A stretch of 64,000 bases of DNA, from positions 12,903,541-12,967,540 of the forward strand of contig CM048849.1 in assembly GCA_026545225.1 (NCBI GenBank), in the 5' to 3' direction. Made by a program: the position numbers and the translations under genes. Below the pieces are notes generated by a model that worked only from the letters and a program-made list of their open reading frames with translations, searched no databases and had not been told where the DNA came from. This DNA is from Cornus controversa (taxonomy: Eukaryota; Streptophyta; Magnoliopsida; Cornales; Cornaceae). Within the stretch, counting starts at the first letter, position 1; each line of letters starts with the position of its first letter. This document shows positions 45,409-57,560 of this stretch, piece by piece.

Positions 45409-45935
45409 AGATATCCCTTATGTTTTATGTGTGAAATTGGCCACCTCATGCGCGAAATTTGTAGAGTGTATTTCAAGTTTCTTGCTTGGCCGAGATCTTC
45501 ACTATAGCAATTCCCCTTTGTATTCCCCCAATTGTCGGGTGGGGGTGGAATTTTACAACCCAACTCAACTTGCAAGGTAATTTGGTCCTGTACAGTTGAT
45601 TTCTCTACCTCCTTATCTTTCCTATAACTTGACCTTTGATGAAATGGTCAAGTTCTATGAGGCCAGATAGGTTCTTGATGTATTGGCCAAGAACAAAAAT
45701 GTTGCGGATTGTATCCGGTTTTCCCTCTCAACCTCAGGTCAATCCTTACTTTAATACTTGGTGGGCATATCATGTTGTATCTGCCTTAGACGTCGATAAG
45801 TTATTCTTCTTCCAACGCCTTACTAAGTCCTTAAAGTTTCCAGCCATTCGCTTTCAGGAGGATGATTCTTCTCAAGAGCTCCACCATGTCTTTCCCCATT
45901 AGTGCCCCAACAGCTACCAGAACCAGGTCAAAGTT
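45409..45935 (+). pseudogene. Antisense plant-mobile-domain ORF, middle part (Tat element)
   Basis: After a possible intron end TTCTTATCAG the plus strand encodes VVDIPYVLCVKLATSCAKFV, then a YNPTQLARQFGL-like block and NPYFNTWWAYHVVSALDVDK, typical of the middle of plant mobile-domain proteins. Frames shift and stops occur. It ends at AAGTT (45931-45935), the target site of element H. Confidence 0.65.
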
Positions 45936-47329
45936 TTTTGTGTGTGGTTGCACTACTCGCAATGTATAAATCACCACTCGTAATAGAACGAATCCTTGAA
46001 GGATAGGGTTCCAAGTTAAGCATGTCGATCCGACAAAGACTACGTAGGTATAACTCGCTAAAGGTTAAGGGTTGGTTCTTGTTTAAATCATAATTGGGTG
46101 TGGTTGTTTTCTTACTCTAATTTGAAAGCATAAAAGATAGTTAAAATACAAAGTTGAGAGAAGAGTTAAGAACTAGGGGTGAGATTTCACCACTAGCCTC
46201 ATAGTATGCCACACTTCTACTAAATTGTGAACTAAATAACGCGTCCCACATACAATGACGTCGCCAAGAAAATACATGCACCTTAATATACTATAACCCA
46301 TCTTTGAAAAGCGTCATTTTCCTACCTACCTACTTACCTAATTATGTAATTACCTAAGTGTAACTAAATCACCATCTCTAAGCATGGACTATGCAAATCT
46401 AGCTATGCATATTATAGTGAAACCTTGTCTCAAGCCATCACTTGTAATCCTTGTGAAACTTGCAAGTATTTGAAGATCATGTGAGAAATTTAAACATTGT
46501 AAGACAAGAAGATAAATTACAACAAATAAACAAGAATAATTTGTAAACTTATATTGATATATAAGGCACAAGGCAAGAGACATATACACAAAAATACATA
46601 AAAATCCTCAATTCATTGAAGTTAGAACAAATTTACAAGGCTAGGGTTTGTCAAAACTATAGAGAAGGATTAGTTGATCATAATGGGCCGGAACCAGTCC
46701 ATAGACAGAGATGGACCCATGCTTAAAATGCTCTTCAAGGCCTTACAAAGCCCTCTTCGAAGCTTTCCCTCTCTAGAACTTCACTTTCTCTCTCTAAAGT
46801 TCTATATATCCTCCCTATTACAAGAATTGTGATATATCTTATTATTATATATTTTCTAGCTATATAACTGATCGGACGCTCAAAATATCATAGAAATTCC
46901 ATTCAAGGCTTTATCCATGCAAAATTAGGTAAGTGACAAGTGAAGAAAATATCTGCAGAAAAATATCTTCTGCAGGTTTGGGCGATGCATCGAAGTAGGG
47001 ACTTTGATGCCTCGAAGTTGCGATGCATTGAAATGGGCACTTCGATGCATCGATCTCTCCTTCTTCTGCAGATCTTCAACTTTTTAGCTTTCCGACTTCG
47101 GTCTTGACATGCCATTCACTATTCCTTGATGTGGACTTTCCATAAAGGATAGAAGGACATAGGAATGCATTCTTGAACTAATAAAGAAGTCGAGTTACAC
47201 CTAATTCTGAGTTTGAACCTGAAATCATCAAAAACATAAAAAACACATAAAAACTATACAATATGTGCAGCTATGGGATCAAAATACATAAGTAAAGGCG
47301 CGAGAATATATAACATTCAACGCTTATCA
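45936..47329 (-). repeat. 3' LTR of element H
   Basis: 1394 bp. The plus-strand start reads TTTTGTGTGTGG where the other LTR has TGTTGTGTGCGG (terminal G lost); the end is CGCTTATCA. A palindromic block GATGCATCGAAGT... lies at 46983-47064, with a TATA-rich region downstream on the minus strand near 46810-46870. Confidence 0.9.
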
Positions 47330-49024
47330 CACCCCCAAACTTAGATATTGCTAGTCCCTTTGCAATACAAAAATAAAATAAATAATACAATTACTCTAAT
47401 TCCACTTTCGTGGGAAGCACGACTGCATTTAGCGAATGCAGCAAGCCTTTTAAACCCATAGAAACGTCTAGTGGACGAGTGAAGTATCATTAGGTTTAAC
47501 ACACTTGTTAAACTCACAAAAGTATGTCAAAATGGTGGTTTGCTTAGTCATCATCTAGAGAAGAGTGATACCCCAATTGATGCTCAAAATGACAAATGCA
47601 ACAAGTAATATGGAGCTATATGGACATCAATAGATATAACCGTCTAAAATCAGAATTAGATGACAGTCCCCACATAAAGGTCATCCCGATATACATACAA
47701 GTGCAAACCCTAAAATCCCCTTTGAAAAGTGAACATACATTTAAATAAGTGGGTTACTGTCGTTAGTGGAGAATAAGGAAAATATCTGTTCTTAGAAGAA
47801 ACATATTTCCAAAACGGATCACCAAAGCATAACACTAACTACAAAAATATTTACAAACATTAAGCGCAATCGACCGTGCAATGCCTAAGTCCTTTAAGCT
47901 TTCTAGTATGCCCATGTAACAATGTTGGGTCAATGACTCCCAAACCGTGCGGTTTTAGGGCATTGGGGGAAGAAACACCCCTTAGACTTAATAACTGAGC
48001 TCACTAGGCTACGAACTTAACCAAGCAAATTGTTTCTCTATTGCTTAACCTTGCACACCTTTTAGACGCGAACACTCCAAGCTTCCTGAGGCACAGAGGC
48101 TGGTTTTAATGAGTGAGAAAGCTTATTGCCAAATTTTTTTTTCTTTTCTTTTCTTTTTTTTTTTAGCTTTTGATTTTTTTAAAGCAATTCGCTTTTCAAG
48201 TAGTTCACCTTAAACAAACATTTTCAAAATTCTCCAAATGACGCATACGCCACAAATGAATGCATGTGTGCATGTTGTGTGCCGTTAAGGACAAATTAGG
48301 GAAAGAACTGTGCAATATTCAAAGACTAACTAAAAATGTAGACCGTTCTAACCTAACACATAATTTTCAAAAGTTTGAGTATTTTCGAATGTCAAAGCTC
48401 CTAATTACATACATTTATTGATGACGTTATGGGTATTACATCCTCAAATAGAAGGACATCATGGCAAACATGAAATCAAAATGCAATATGTGCAAAAGTA
48501 ATGTATGCAAGTAAAGTGTACGATACTACCCCCAAACTTAAATCATACATTGTCCTCAATGTTTACTGTAAAAAACTTGAATCAAACATTGTCCTCAATG
48601 TTTACTGTAAAAAGAGTTAGAATGATGTTACCAAGTGGTTGATGGGTTACAAAAATTTAAAATATCAACCGTGTTAGGGTAGTGGGTACACGAGTACGCG
48701 GGTACATGCCGAACAAGTGGGGAATCAGAACCTGCACAAGTACAAACTACATACCAACATAACATACATGCACTAGAGAATAAATAAAAGAAAAGACAAA
48801 AATAATATGTAAAGATAATTAAAAAGCTGACAGTACTCCAATAATTCAAACATGTTTAAACACATATGCGGAAATTTATATAATACAAAAGAATTGTTAT
48901 AAAAAGCAACAAAATAGAGTGCCAACAAGGCACTAGACAGTTCAATGACTGTAAGTACATAAAAAGATAACTAAACGAAATGTAAAACAAAATGCAAAAA
49001 AAATAAAAACAAAAATAACTACAA
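47330..49024 (-). other. Env-to-LTR spacer of element H
   Basis: Non-coding. It contains the PPT (CACCCCCAAACTTA on the plus strand from 47330), and ACCCCCAAACTTA (48528-48540) with the ACATTGTCCTCAATGT hairpin twice in tandem (about 48547 and 48586). Several blocks match the same spacer of A and B. Confidence 0.75.
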
Positions 49025-50264
49025 CTAATGTTGAGGCAGCGGCGGTGGTGGTGGTGTAGAAGTAGAGGTATTCGTGCCAAGTGCCTGCCGAAGCAGCTGC
49101 TGGATCTGCCACTGGTCCACAATAACTGCGTCCAAATGTGCATCAGTCTGCCGACAATGCTGAAGTGCAAGGTTATTGCCTTGTATCAGACTAACCAAGC
49201 CTTCACCGATAATACCCAAGAAATCATTCGTCTGCTGGCGATGCTCGGCAAACTGCACCTGTAACTACTAAAGGCTGGTACTGAGACACTCTAAACCCAT
49301 GGCTAGATAATCATAATCAATGCAACTCATGGCAGGAATGCCCGAGTTAGCCTCGGCCATGTCAGTGTCAATGTCCTCCCCCTAAGGGGCATAAATATCA
49401 GGATCGCCCGCTTCAACCTCTAGAGCGACATTGGGAAAAAATAGCATATGGGTAAGCATCTTACTCCATCGTTGAAAAGCAAAGTCAGGGGGTACCTCAC
49501 TAGTAATCTCATCAGGTAGAAATTAGAAGTGCACATGATGAAGTAAAGCTGTGACAAGGAATGGGAATGGCATGCTAACAGCGGCCGTCCTCGGAGTGGG
49601 CCGATCAACAAGCTGCTCCCATACCTGGGACATTTGGTCCTAGATAACAGCTGAAATGGAGAACCAAAAATTGGAATGAAGGGAATACAAAGCCCTCAAG
49701 AAGTTACCCCGATGATCTGATAAGTAACCTAAAGGATGTGTATTCCATTGGAAAATTATGTCGAAGAACCACAATTTCCATGAGCATAAGGATTTAGTGA
49801 TGTAGGAGTTGGTGGGAGGATCCAAAAAATGACCCCTGACACGTGTGTCAGATCATGGATGAAATAGACAAGTGGGAAGGTATGTCGGGAAACTGCTGGA
49901 TATCCTCTCCCAAGTGAAGGTCTTCGGGTTCCTCATCCGAACACCTGATGCAGTTAACAATGTCCCGGATGGTGATGGTAATAGCGACAGTATCAACCGT
50001 GGTGCGCAATGTATCTGGGGTGTCAAGCTAGTAGGACATATTCATGTAGAATACACGAACAAGTCGCGGGTAGAAAATCTCAAAAGTAGGCACCAAGAGC
50101 CCCAACAAATGGCGCTCAGTGAGGGGAAAGAGAGAGTACGCTGCATATAGATCCTCTATAAACTCATCAACGTCCACCATATGCTCAAGGTGGAAATCTC
50201 AGGTCGCCCAATAACCCCAAGGAATGTCACAAACTAGAATAGGAGGGGCCTCGTCACTAGCCAT
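49025..50264 (-). pseudogene. Env-like ORF of element H, decayed
   Basis: Starts at ATG 50264 (MASDEAPPILVCDIPWGYW) and ends in PPPPPLPQH with a stop at 49025. The block SLCSWKLWFFDIIFQWNTHP, then LGYLSDHRGNFLRALYSLHS, aligns with the conserved middle of the A and B env-like ORFs. Several stops interrupt it. At the position of the codon-28 stop in A and B, H has sense codons. Upstream on the minus strand a possible donor CAAG|GTATGG (about 50572) and acceptors TTCAG (about 50290-50305) suggest a leader intron as in A and B. Confidence 0.8.
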
Positions 50265-50756
50265 GGGTACGGGTGTCGTGAAAGTATCTAGCTGAAAGTG
50301 AACCTGAACACACAGAGTATACCAAAAATATCAAAAGTAGCCCCTAATATTTATCATCTTATCTCTAAACAAAACCAACACCTAGGCACATGTACCCCAT
50401 ATTTATACAAATTAGAAGTAAAAAGGGTATCTTAGAATGTTCCATTCTCACACATTCAGCTTAATCATGTAGAAGAATATGCACAAGACCCATAAAAATC
50501 TAATACCAATACTCCCAAATTCCATAAGAAAAAGTATGTACAAAGGGAATACAGAACCCATACCTTGTAAAGTGTTAGAATGCTTGAAATCCTCTTCTTG
50601 AATGCAAGGAGATGGGTGATAGATGATCTAGATGGTGGGGCTTGGTTGGCAGTTGCAGATGAGCAAGAGAAAGTCGAGAGTTATGAGCAGAAGAGGGACA
50701 AATATAAGGGAAATATGAGGGGTTTGAATATTAAGTGACTGTGTATGCAGTCACGT

Positions 50757-50955
50757 GCTTCGGTGCGATGCATCAAAGTGGCTACTTCAATGCATCGACA
50801 CTGATGATGCATCGAAGTAGAGATTTTGATGCATCGATAATGTCGATTCATCGACCATCTATCGACACAAGGTGCGAAAGTTGCTGGAACTGGCAGGAAA
50901 ATGGACTTTTTAAAGATCGATGCGTCGAAGCTAATGTCGATGCATCGAAGATTGC
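50757..50955. repeat. Internal GATGCATC palindromic array upstream of env (element H)
   Basis: Seven or more units resembling TTCGATGCATCGAA (for example GATGATGCATCGAAGTAGAG, GTCGATGCATCGAAG). On the minus strand a TATA-like CTTATATTTG follows at about 50698-50707. The same motif sits in both LTRs of H (46983-47064; 54790-54843). Confidence 0.88.
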
Positions 50956-51120
50956 TTTAACTGAAAGTTTACAAAATTGCATCAAGTATGAAAAAAATTT
51001 AAGTTGCACCCTCAATTCATACCTCTCACACTCAGACACCTCAAAAATATCTAGATACATTCCTTTTGGATTCAAGGGGTCTCACGGAACATGATAGGAT
51101 CGCATAAATTGTTGCTAATT
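50956..51120 (-). other. Scar of pol deletion in element H
   Basis: A short non-coding stretch between the end of protease and the palindromic array. In element A more than 3 kb of RT, RNase H and integrase lies at this point. Confidence 0.65.
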
Positions 51121-53523
51121 TTACCGTTTACGGCGAGAAGTGTACACAAGTTGATGCACAATAGTTACCCCAAACCATTCGCTCTCACTATTAGCAGTGT
51201 TGTGAGATGCATCAAAGGTATTCAACCTCACAGTCATATTCTGAAAAGAGATGTCCATCAGCCCGGGATGACAATTAATGCAAGCGTTAGCCGTAGCCAA
51301 GAATGGACAACCTAGAATGATCGGAATATGCTTTGTAGGATCTTGGGTAGGTTTAGTGTCAAGGACTATAAAGTCCACCAGGAAATAGAATTTGTCCACT
51401 TTGATCAGAACATCCTCAATTATTCCACGCGGATGCCTCACCGAACAGTTGGCAAGTTGCAAAACAACTATGGTTGGCTTAAGTTCTTCTAGCTCCAACT
51501 TTTGATAAACTAAGTAGGGAAGTAAGTTTACACTTGCTCCCAAATCAAGGAGGGCCCACTTGAATTCATGGTCACGAATGACACAAGAGATTGTTGGGGC
51601 ACTTGGATCCTTGAATTTTGGAGGGGTGTTATTTTGGAGAATTGAAGTCACTTGCTCAGTTAATTGGACTTTCTTAGGAATGTGGTTCCTAGATTTATGC
51701 TTTTGAGTGCATAAGTATTTTAGAAATTTAGCATAGGAGGAAATTTGTTTTATAGCATCTAGGAGAGGAAGATTGATTTTCATTTGTTTGGAGATTTCTA
51801 TCATATCTTGCAATTTCTCTCCTTGTTTCTCGGATTGAGAAGGTTCCCTTAATATTTGAGGAAAGGGAATAGGAGGTTCATATGAAGCCTCTTGAATTGG
51901 AATAGATGAGAATTTAGCTTCAATGATCTTCTCCTTTCCTTTATCTTTTGGATGATTAGAGAACTATTTTGGATCTACAAAGGGAATGTTTGGATTTATC
52001 GGACGATCACATTATTTCTCCCTTATTTGTCAACCAAATTTTTTAACACTCTACCACTCCTTAAAGTAGTAATTGATTAAACTTGTTCTTTGTTAAACTC
52101 GAAGGAATGAGAAACATCATCAATTACTTGAACCTCATTAGGGTTTGCCACCGTTTGGGTAGGCAACTTTCCACCCTCTTGACAATTCATTTCGTTAGGT
52201 AGTTGTCCCAATTGGGACTCTATCTTTGTAATAGATGGTGAGTGGGCATTTATCTTTTGGGTATTACTTTCAATATTGCATAACACAGCCAAAACCTTTT
52301 CCTCAAAATTTGGGTTTTGAGAAGGTGGTTGATTGGGTGTGTAATAGAAACTTGAGTTTGGATTTGGTTGGTAAGGTCTAGGTTGGAATTGAGATTGACC
52401 TTAAGGTCCATGTCATCCCCGAGGTCTTTGATATTGGCCTTGGTTCCCATATTGGAATTGATTTTGATCTCTCCATCCGGGATTATAAGAGTTTTGATAT
52501 GATCCTTGACCCGGCCTAGAACAAAGTGCATGTGCTTGCTCTTATGAGAATTCAGGGTATTGCCCCGCATGAGGGTAGTCCTTTATATAATGAGAGGGAC
52601 TAGAGCAAAAAGAACACACATCATATGTGGGATGAAGGGTAGGATTAGGAATAGTAGGAGGAGAAGAAGAAGAAAAAGAAGAAGACCAGGCTAACATGAC
52701 TTGATCTAATTTATTTTCTAGGGCCTTTATCTTCTTATCGGTTGCTTGCTCTTTACGCATTTTAAAAATACTTTCAATTTGGGCATTAAGAGTAGTAACT
52801 ACCTTATTCTTCCTCTCATTAGAAGAATGATGAGATGAATTTTCACTCAAGTTCTCAAAGTGTATCCACGTTTCATCAAGACCTTTTAGAAAGAATGTAC
52901 CTCCACAACTAGCGTCAACCATTTGTTTGTGGGGCTCTCCTAGACCATTATAAAATCCTTGCACCAATTGCCATTGAGAATAGCATGGTGTGGGCAAGAT
53001 CTCAAAAGATCCTTCATCATTTCCCAAGTTTCGTGGAAAGCTTATCCTTCCCTTTGAGAGAAACTGATGATCGCTCTCTAAGCATCGTTAGTCTTCCCTA
53101 TTGGAAAGTGTTTCTTTAAAAACTCTCGTTGCATTTCTGTCCAAGAGTTAATGGAATTTGGCTCTAAGGAGTTAAACCATTATTTGGCTTTATCATTTAG
53201 TGAGAAGGGGAAAAAATGAAGTCTTAAGTTGTCCTCAACTGGTGCATTCAACTGTAAGGTCGAACACACTTCTAAAAATTCATCAATATGCTTATAAGGA
53301 TTTTGGTTCTGAAGCCCATGAAAACAACTAAGAAGATTAATTGTTGAGGATTTTATTTCAAAATTATTCCTCCCCGCATTCAGAAAATGAATACAATGGT
53401 TTCTCTCCTATGTTCTCTAAACAATAGAGGGTCCCTAAGAACGCTACTATGTTGTCTAAGAGTTCGTTCAAGTTCAAGGTCACATGGCAACAAAGGTAAT
53501 GACAATGATCTCCTACCTTGCAT
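51121..53523 (-). pseudogene. Gag-protease of element H, decayed
   Basis: Starts MQGRRSLSLPLLPCD at 53523, matching element B's gag start. About 30-40 codons around the Pro-rich segment are then deleted. The gag core ([26 protein letters not shown]) is followed by a knuckle-like CSFCSSPSHYIKDY whose last cysteine is lost. The protease frame at 51813-51121 is still open and keeps [12 protein letters not shown] and [17 protein letters not shown]. Stops and shifts break the gag part. Confidence 0.88.
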
Positions 53524-53770
53524 TTGAATAAACCAAAATTTTTTAAACTATATATAAAAAAAAATATTTTAATTCCTAAGTGCAAGAAAGTTGGCTACTC
53601 TACTCACAAGGATCCATGCTTAACTCTTGATGCCTTGATTAGATAAGTACTAACAATAAAACACTTTAGAAATAATGATAAAGAGACCTACAAATAAATA
53701 GTGTAAAGAATGAGTTTAGTTAAAATTTACACTAGACTCAATCCTCTAATTTAGCAACATCACAAAAAAT
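53524..53770 (-). other. Leader and decayed primer site of element H
   Basis: Next to the LTR the minus strand reads TTTTTTGTGATGTTGC, where element B has the tRNA-Asp primer sequence TTTTGGCGCCGTTGC; the changes fit C-to-T decay at CpG. The rest is non-coding leader. Confidence 0.7.
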
Positions 53771-55117
53771 TGTTGTGTGCGGCTGCACTACTCACAATTT
53801 CTAAATTACCACTTGCAATGGAATGAATCTTTCAAGGATAGGCCTTTAAGTTGAGGGTGTCGATCCCATAGAGAATACGTCGGTATGACTCGCTAAAGGT
53901 TGAAGGTTGGTTCTTGTTTAAATCACAACCGGGTGTGGTTGTTTTCTTACTATAATTTGAAAGCATAAAAGATAATTAAAATACAAAGTTGAGAGAATTA
54001 AGGGCTAGGGGTGAGACTTCACCACTAGCCTCATAGTATGCCACACTTCTACTAAATTGGGGGAATTCATGCAATTGTGTACTAAATAACGCGTTGACAA
54101 GTCCCGCATACAACAACGTCGCCAAACAAATACATGCACCTTAATATACTATAATCCATCTTCGAAAAGTGTGATTTCTCTACCTATCTACTTACCTAAT
54201 TATGTAATTACCTAAGTGTAGCTAAATCACCATCTCTAAGCATGGACTTTGCAAATCTAGTTGTGCATATTATAGTGAAAACTAGGCTCAAGCCATCACT
54301 TGTAGTCCTTGTGAAACTTACAAGTGTTTTTGAAGATCATGTAAGGAATTTAAACATTCTAAGACAAAAAGATAAATTACAACACATGAACATGAATAAT
54401 TTATAAAATTATATTGATACATAAGGCTCAAGGCAAGAGACATATACACAAAAATACATAAAAATCCTCAATTCATTGAAGTTGGAACATGATGGGCTGG
54501 AAGCACTCCATAAATAGAGATGGTCCCATGCTTAAAATGGTCTTCAAGGCCTTACAAAGCGCACTTTGAAGCTTTCCCTCTCTAGAGTTCACTTTCTCTA
54601 TCTAGAATTCTATATATGCTCCCTATTACAAGAATTGTGATATCTATTATTATTACATATTTTCTAGCTATATAACTGATCTGAGGCTCAAAATATCATA
54701 GAAATTCCGTTCAAGGCTTTATCCAAGCAAAATTGGACAAGTGGCAAGTAAAGAAATATATGCAGAAAAATATCTTTTACAGGTTTAGACGATGCATCGA
54801 AGTAGGGACTTTGATGCATCGAAGTGGGCACTTCATCATCGATCTCTCCTTCTTCTGTAGATCTTCAACTCCTTAGCTTTCTGACTCCGGTCTTGACATG
54901 CCATTCACTATTCCTTGATGTGGACTTTCCATAAAGTATGGAAGGACATAGGAATGCATTCTTGAATTAATAAAGGAGCTAAGTTACGCCAAATTCTGAG
55001 TTTGAACTTGAAATCATCAAAAATATAAAAACACGTAAAAATTATACAATATGTTCAACTATGGGATCAAAATACATAAGTAAAGGTGCAAGAATGTATA
55101 AGATTCAACGCTTATCA
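53771..55117 (-). repeat. 5' LTR of element H
   Basis: 1347 bp, plus-strand ends TGTTGTGTGCGG...CGCTTATCA. It has many substitutions and indels relative to the 3' LTR. AAGTT follows at 55118. Confidence 0.92.
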
Positions 55118-56342
55118 AAGTTCAAGTAAGGTAACTTTATAATTGGTTCCTCATTTTGACACTTGACTCAGGAATGTTTTCCTCGATCTAACTGTCTTTG
55201 TTTGCAGCCCAATCCTCGGGCCACACAATCAGTTATCAGCCGATCGAACTTACCATCGATGCAGATCCATAAACCGAAGAGATTCAAAGTCAACCTTAGT
55301 CAGTAGTTAAGGATCCACAACCTCTTCCTCCTAAGGTAATCCTTCGTTTTTATTTATTTACTTCTTTCTCTTGTGACTGCCATAATGTTCTCCCTCATCT
55401 TAGCCCAGAAGGAAAGAAGACTACCACTAAGGGCTCATTGAAAGGGACCAAGCTTATTCCAGACCCCACTCTGGACCTAGAATCAGATTCAAATGATGTA
55501 CCCCACCTCAGGTAAAACAAAAAGGCATTGAGGTCCCTTCCACAGGTGCCTCCTACTTTCACCCTCTATCTAGTTTATTGACTTTACTTGAACTATTCTT
55601 CTTACTATTACATTTGTAGGCCGGCCCTAGTGCCGGACTTTAGCATCAACCTCTCCCTGGCATAGAAGGGGTCGATCTCCTTCCTCAAGCTTTGGAAGGG
55701 AATTGCAAATTGGTCAAGGATGCTAATCCTTCCTTTGTATCTCTACTAAACCAACTAGCAACTTCGGCCTCAGGCAACGTGGTCGAGTCCCCTACTTTGT
55801 TAAATCAGTATGTACATCTTTCCCAAAATTTCCTTTATGCCTCTCATTACTCTTCAAATTTCATACAAACCTTTTTGTCTTCTTAGAAATAAGTCCAGTC
55901 CTTCTCTTCTCAGCCTATTGGCAGTTCCTTCTCTACCATGAAGAATTATCTTCAACCCTTAGTTGATTCGGTCTCAACGGACAGCTCCTCGACCAGTGTT
56001 ACTTCCTTCATTGTGTTAACTCCTTCTGCCCAGACTTGTGTAGAAGCAAAAGAGGCTCTCTAGAAGATATTTAAATGGGACCTATCAGACTTGCCTTCCA
56101 TGGCCCTTGAGATTTCAGCTTTGTTGGCCACTATCAACTTGCATAGGAACCTCTCCTTGGTTATACAGGCCGCAGTAGCATCTTTGCTGGTACAACTGTC
56201 TGCAATGGTCGATTCTATCTCTGAGGGTACTCATGCTCTTTCTCTGCTTGAAGAAAAGTTTGAGGCTAAAAAGATATTAGGCACTAGGATTCTGGAGATA
56301 GCAGCTGAATTTGGTAAACTTGATATACTCATTATTACTTAA
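55118..56342 (+). pseudogene. Antisense plant-mobile-domain ORF, 3' exons (Tat element)
   Basis: Continues the plus-strand gene after element H. Likely introns: donor GTAAGG near 55129 to acceptor TTTGCAG near 55206; donor GTAATCC near 55337 to acceptor TAGCCCAG near 55408; donor GTAAAAC near 55510 to acceptor TTTGTAG near 55619. Exonic pieces include KKTTTKGSLKGTKLIPDP and LEGNCKLVKDANPSFVSLL. The last frame (56091-56342) is Leu/Ala-rich and helical, ending in a stop at 56340. Spaced GT-AG introns in a reading frame antisense to gag-pol point to a spliced gene with its own promoter, now decayed. Confidence 0.6.
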
Positions 56343-56479
56343 AACTTTGTCAAAATAATTTTAAGTTGAACAAAAACAAATAAAGAAAATTTAAAACACA
56401 ACTTGTAAACCTATCCTACACTTAAGATTCTATTACTTGCTACTCTTAGATTAATCAAGTGGCTTGACCAGATTCCTTT

Positions 56480-57560
56480 GCCAGTCGCTTAAATATAGTT
56501 AGCCGATATTCCTTTAGATAATGCCATGTATTGGCTTGGGATGCACTTCCCCATCCAAGTCCTTTAATCTGTATGCCCCTTTATACACAATTTGGTGTAC
56601 CAAGTAAAGGCCGTCCCAATTTGGAGACCACTTACCATAAGCTTAATCATATTTCCTGACCGGCAAGATTACTTTCTATATGATGTCGCCTTCAGCAAAT
56701 GACTTCGACCTTAGTCTTTTGTTGTAGGCCATCATTACTTTTCATTTATGAGCTCTAATATGATCCAAAGCAGTCAAGCGTATATCGTCTAATTCTTGTA
56801 ACTGAATTAACATAGAAAGGTTGTAATCGACCAGTTGTAAGTTTTGTTGTAGTGCAACTCGGGTCAATTGGACATTCAACTCTATAGGAAGAATGGCTTC
56901 ATGACCATAAGTTTACAAATAGGGAGTAACGCATGTACTTGTCCTCTTAGAGTTCCTATAGGTCCAAAGAGCCGCTGATAATGACTTATGCCACAACTTT
57001 AGCTTTTCCTCGATCACTCTTTCAATAATCCTAATGAGCACTTTATTTGAAGTCTCAACCTGACCATTGCCTTAATCATAATAAGGCGTTGATGTCACCA
57101 TCTTGACCTTTACTTCCTCCCCGTAGGCCAATACCTCCATTGCTCTAAATACGGTTCCGTTATCGACCACAATGGACTCTGGAAGGCCAAAATGATGGAA
57201 GATATGATTCTTAATAAAATTGATCACAACCTACTGGTCCACTAATCAATAAGCTATGACCTTTACCCATCTTGTGAAGTAATTTGTAGCTACAATGATC
57301 CAATGGTGTCCTCTTGTCGATGGTGGGTTGATTTTGCCAATAAGATCTGTGGCCCACCCTCTGAACGACCATGGTTTAACAATCAGTTGCTCTTGGGTAA
57401 CGACCCTTTTGATTGGCTCGTGCTGTTAATAGGCATTGCAAGCTTTAGCATACTTTATGTAGTCCTTCAAGACTCTTTATCAATAATACAGCTACCTTCT
57501 TATTAGACGGCGCATTGTTATTCCTGCCTGATGGGCTCCACAAGTAACTTCATGGACTTT
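56480..57560 (-). pseudogene. Integrase of the Tat-type element, decayed
   Basis: On the minus strand: zinc-domain remnant VHEVTCGAHQAG with later cysteines lost, then core blocks RGWATDLIGKINPPS, ESIVVDNGTVF and GNGQVETSNKVL (D, D, E positions present), then a C-terminal block with KWSPNWDGLYLV. Many in-frame stops. The motif set fits a Ty3/gypsy integrase of the Tat lineage. Confidence 0.85.

Larger units (their letters stand above)
45936..55117 (-). mobile_element. Athila-related element H lacking the RT-RNase H-integrase block
   Basis: TSD AAGTT at 45931-45935 and 55118-55122. LTRs 45936-47329 and 53771-55117. Order on the minus strand: LTR, decayed tRNA-Asp primer site, gag, protease, short spacer with palindromes, env-like ORF, spacer with hairpin and PPT-like motif, PPT, LTR. 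In A the stretch between protease and env holds over 3 kb of pol; here it is gone. LTR divergence by eye is far greater than in B, so this is an older insertion from another Athila subfamily. Confidence 0.93.
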
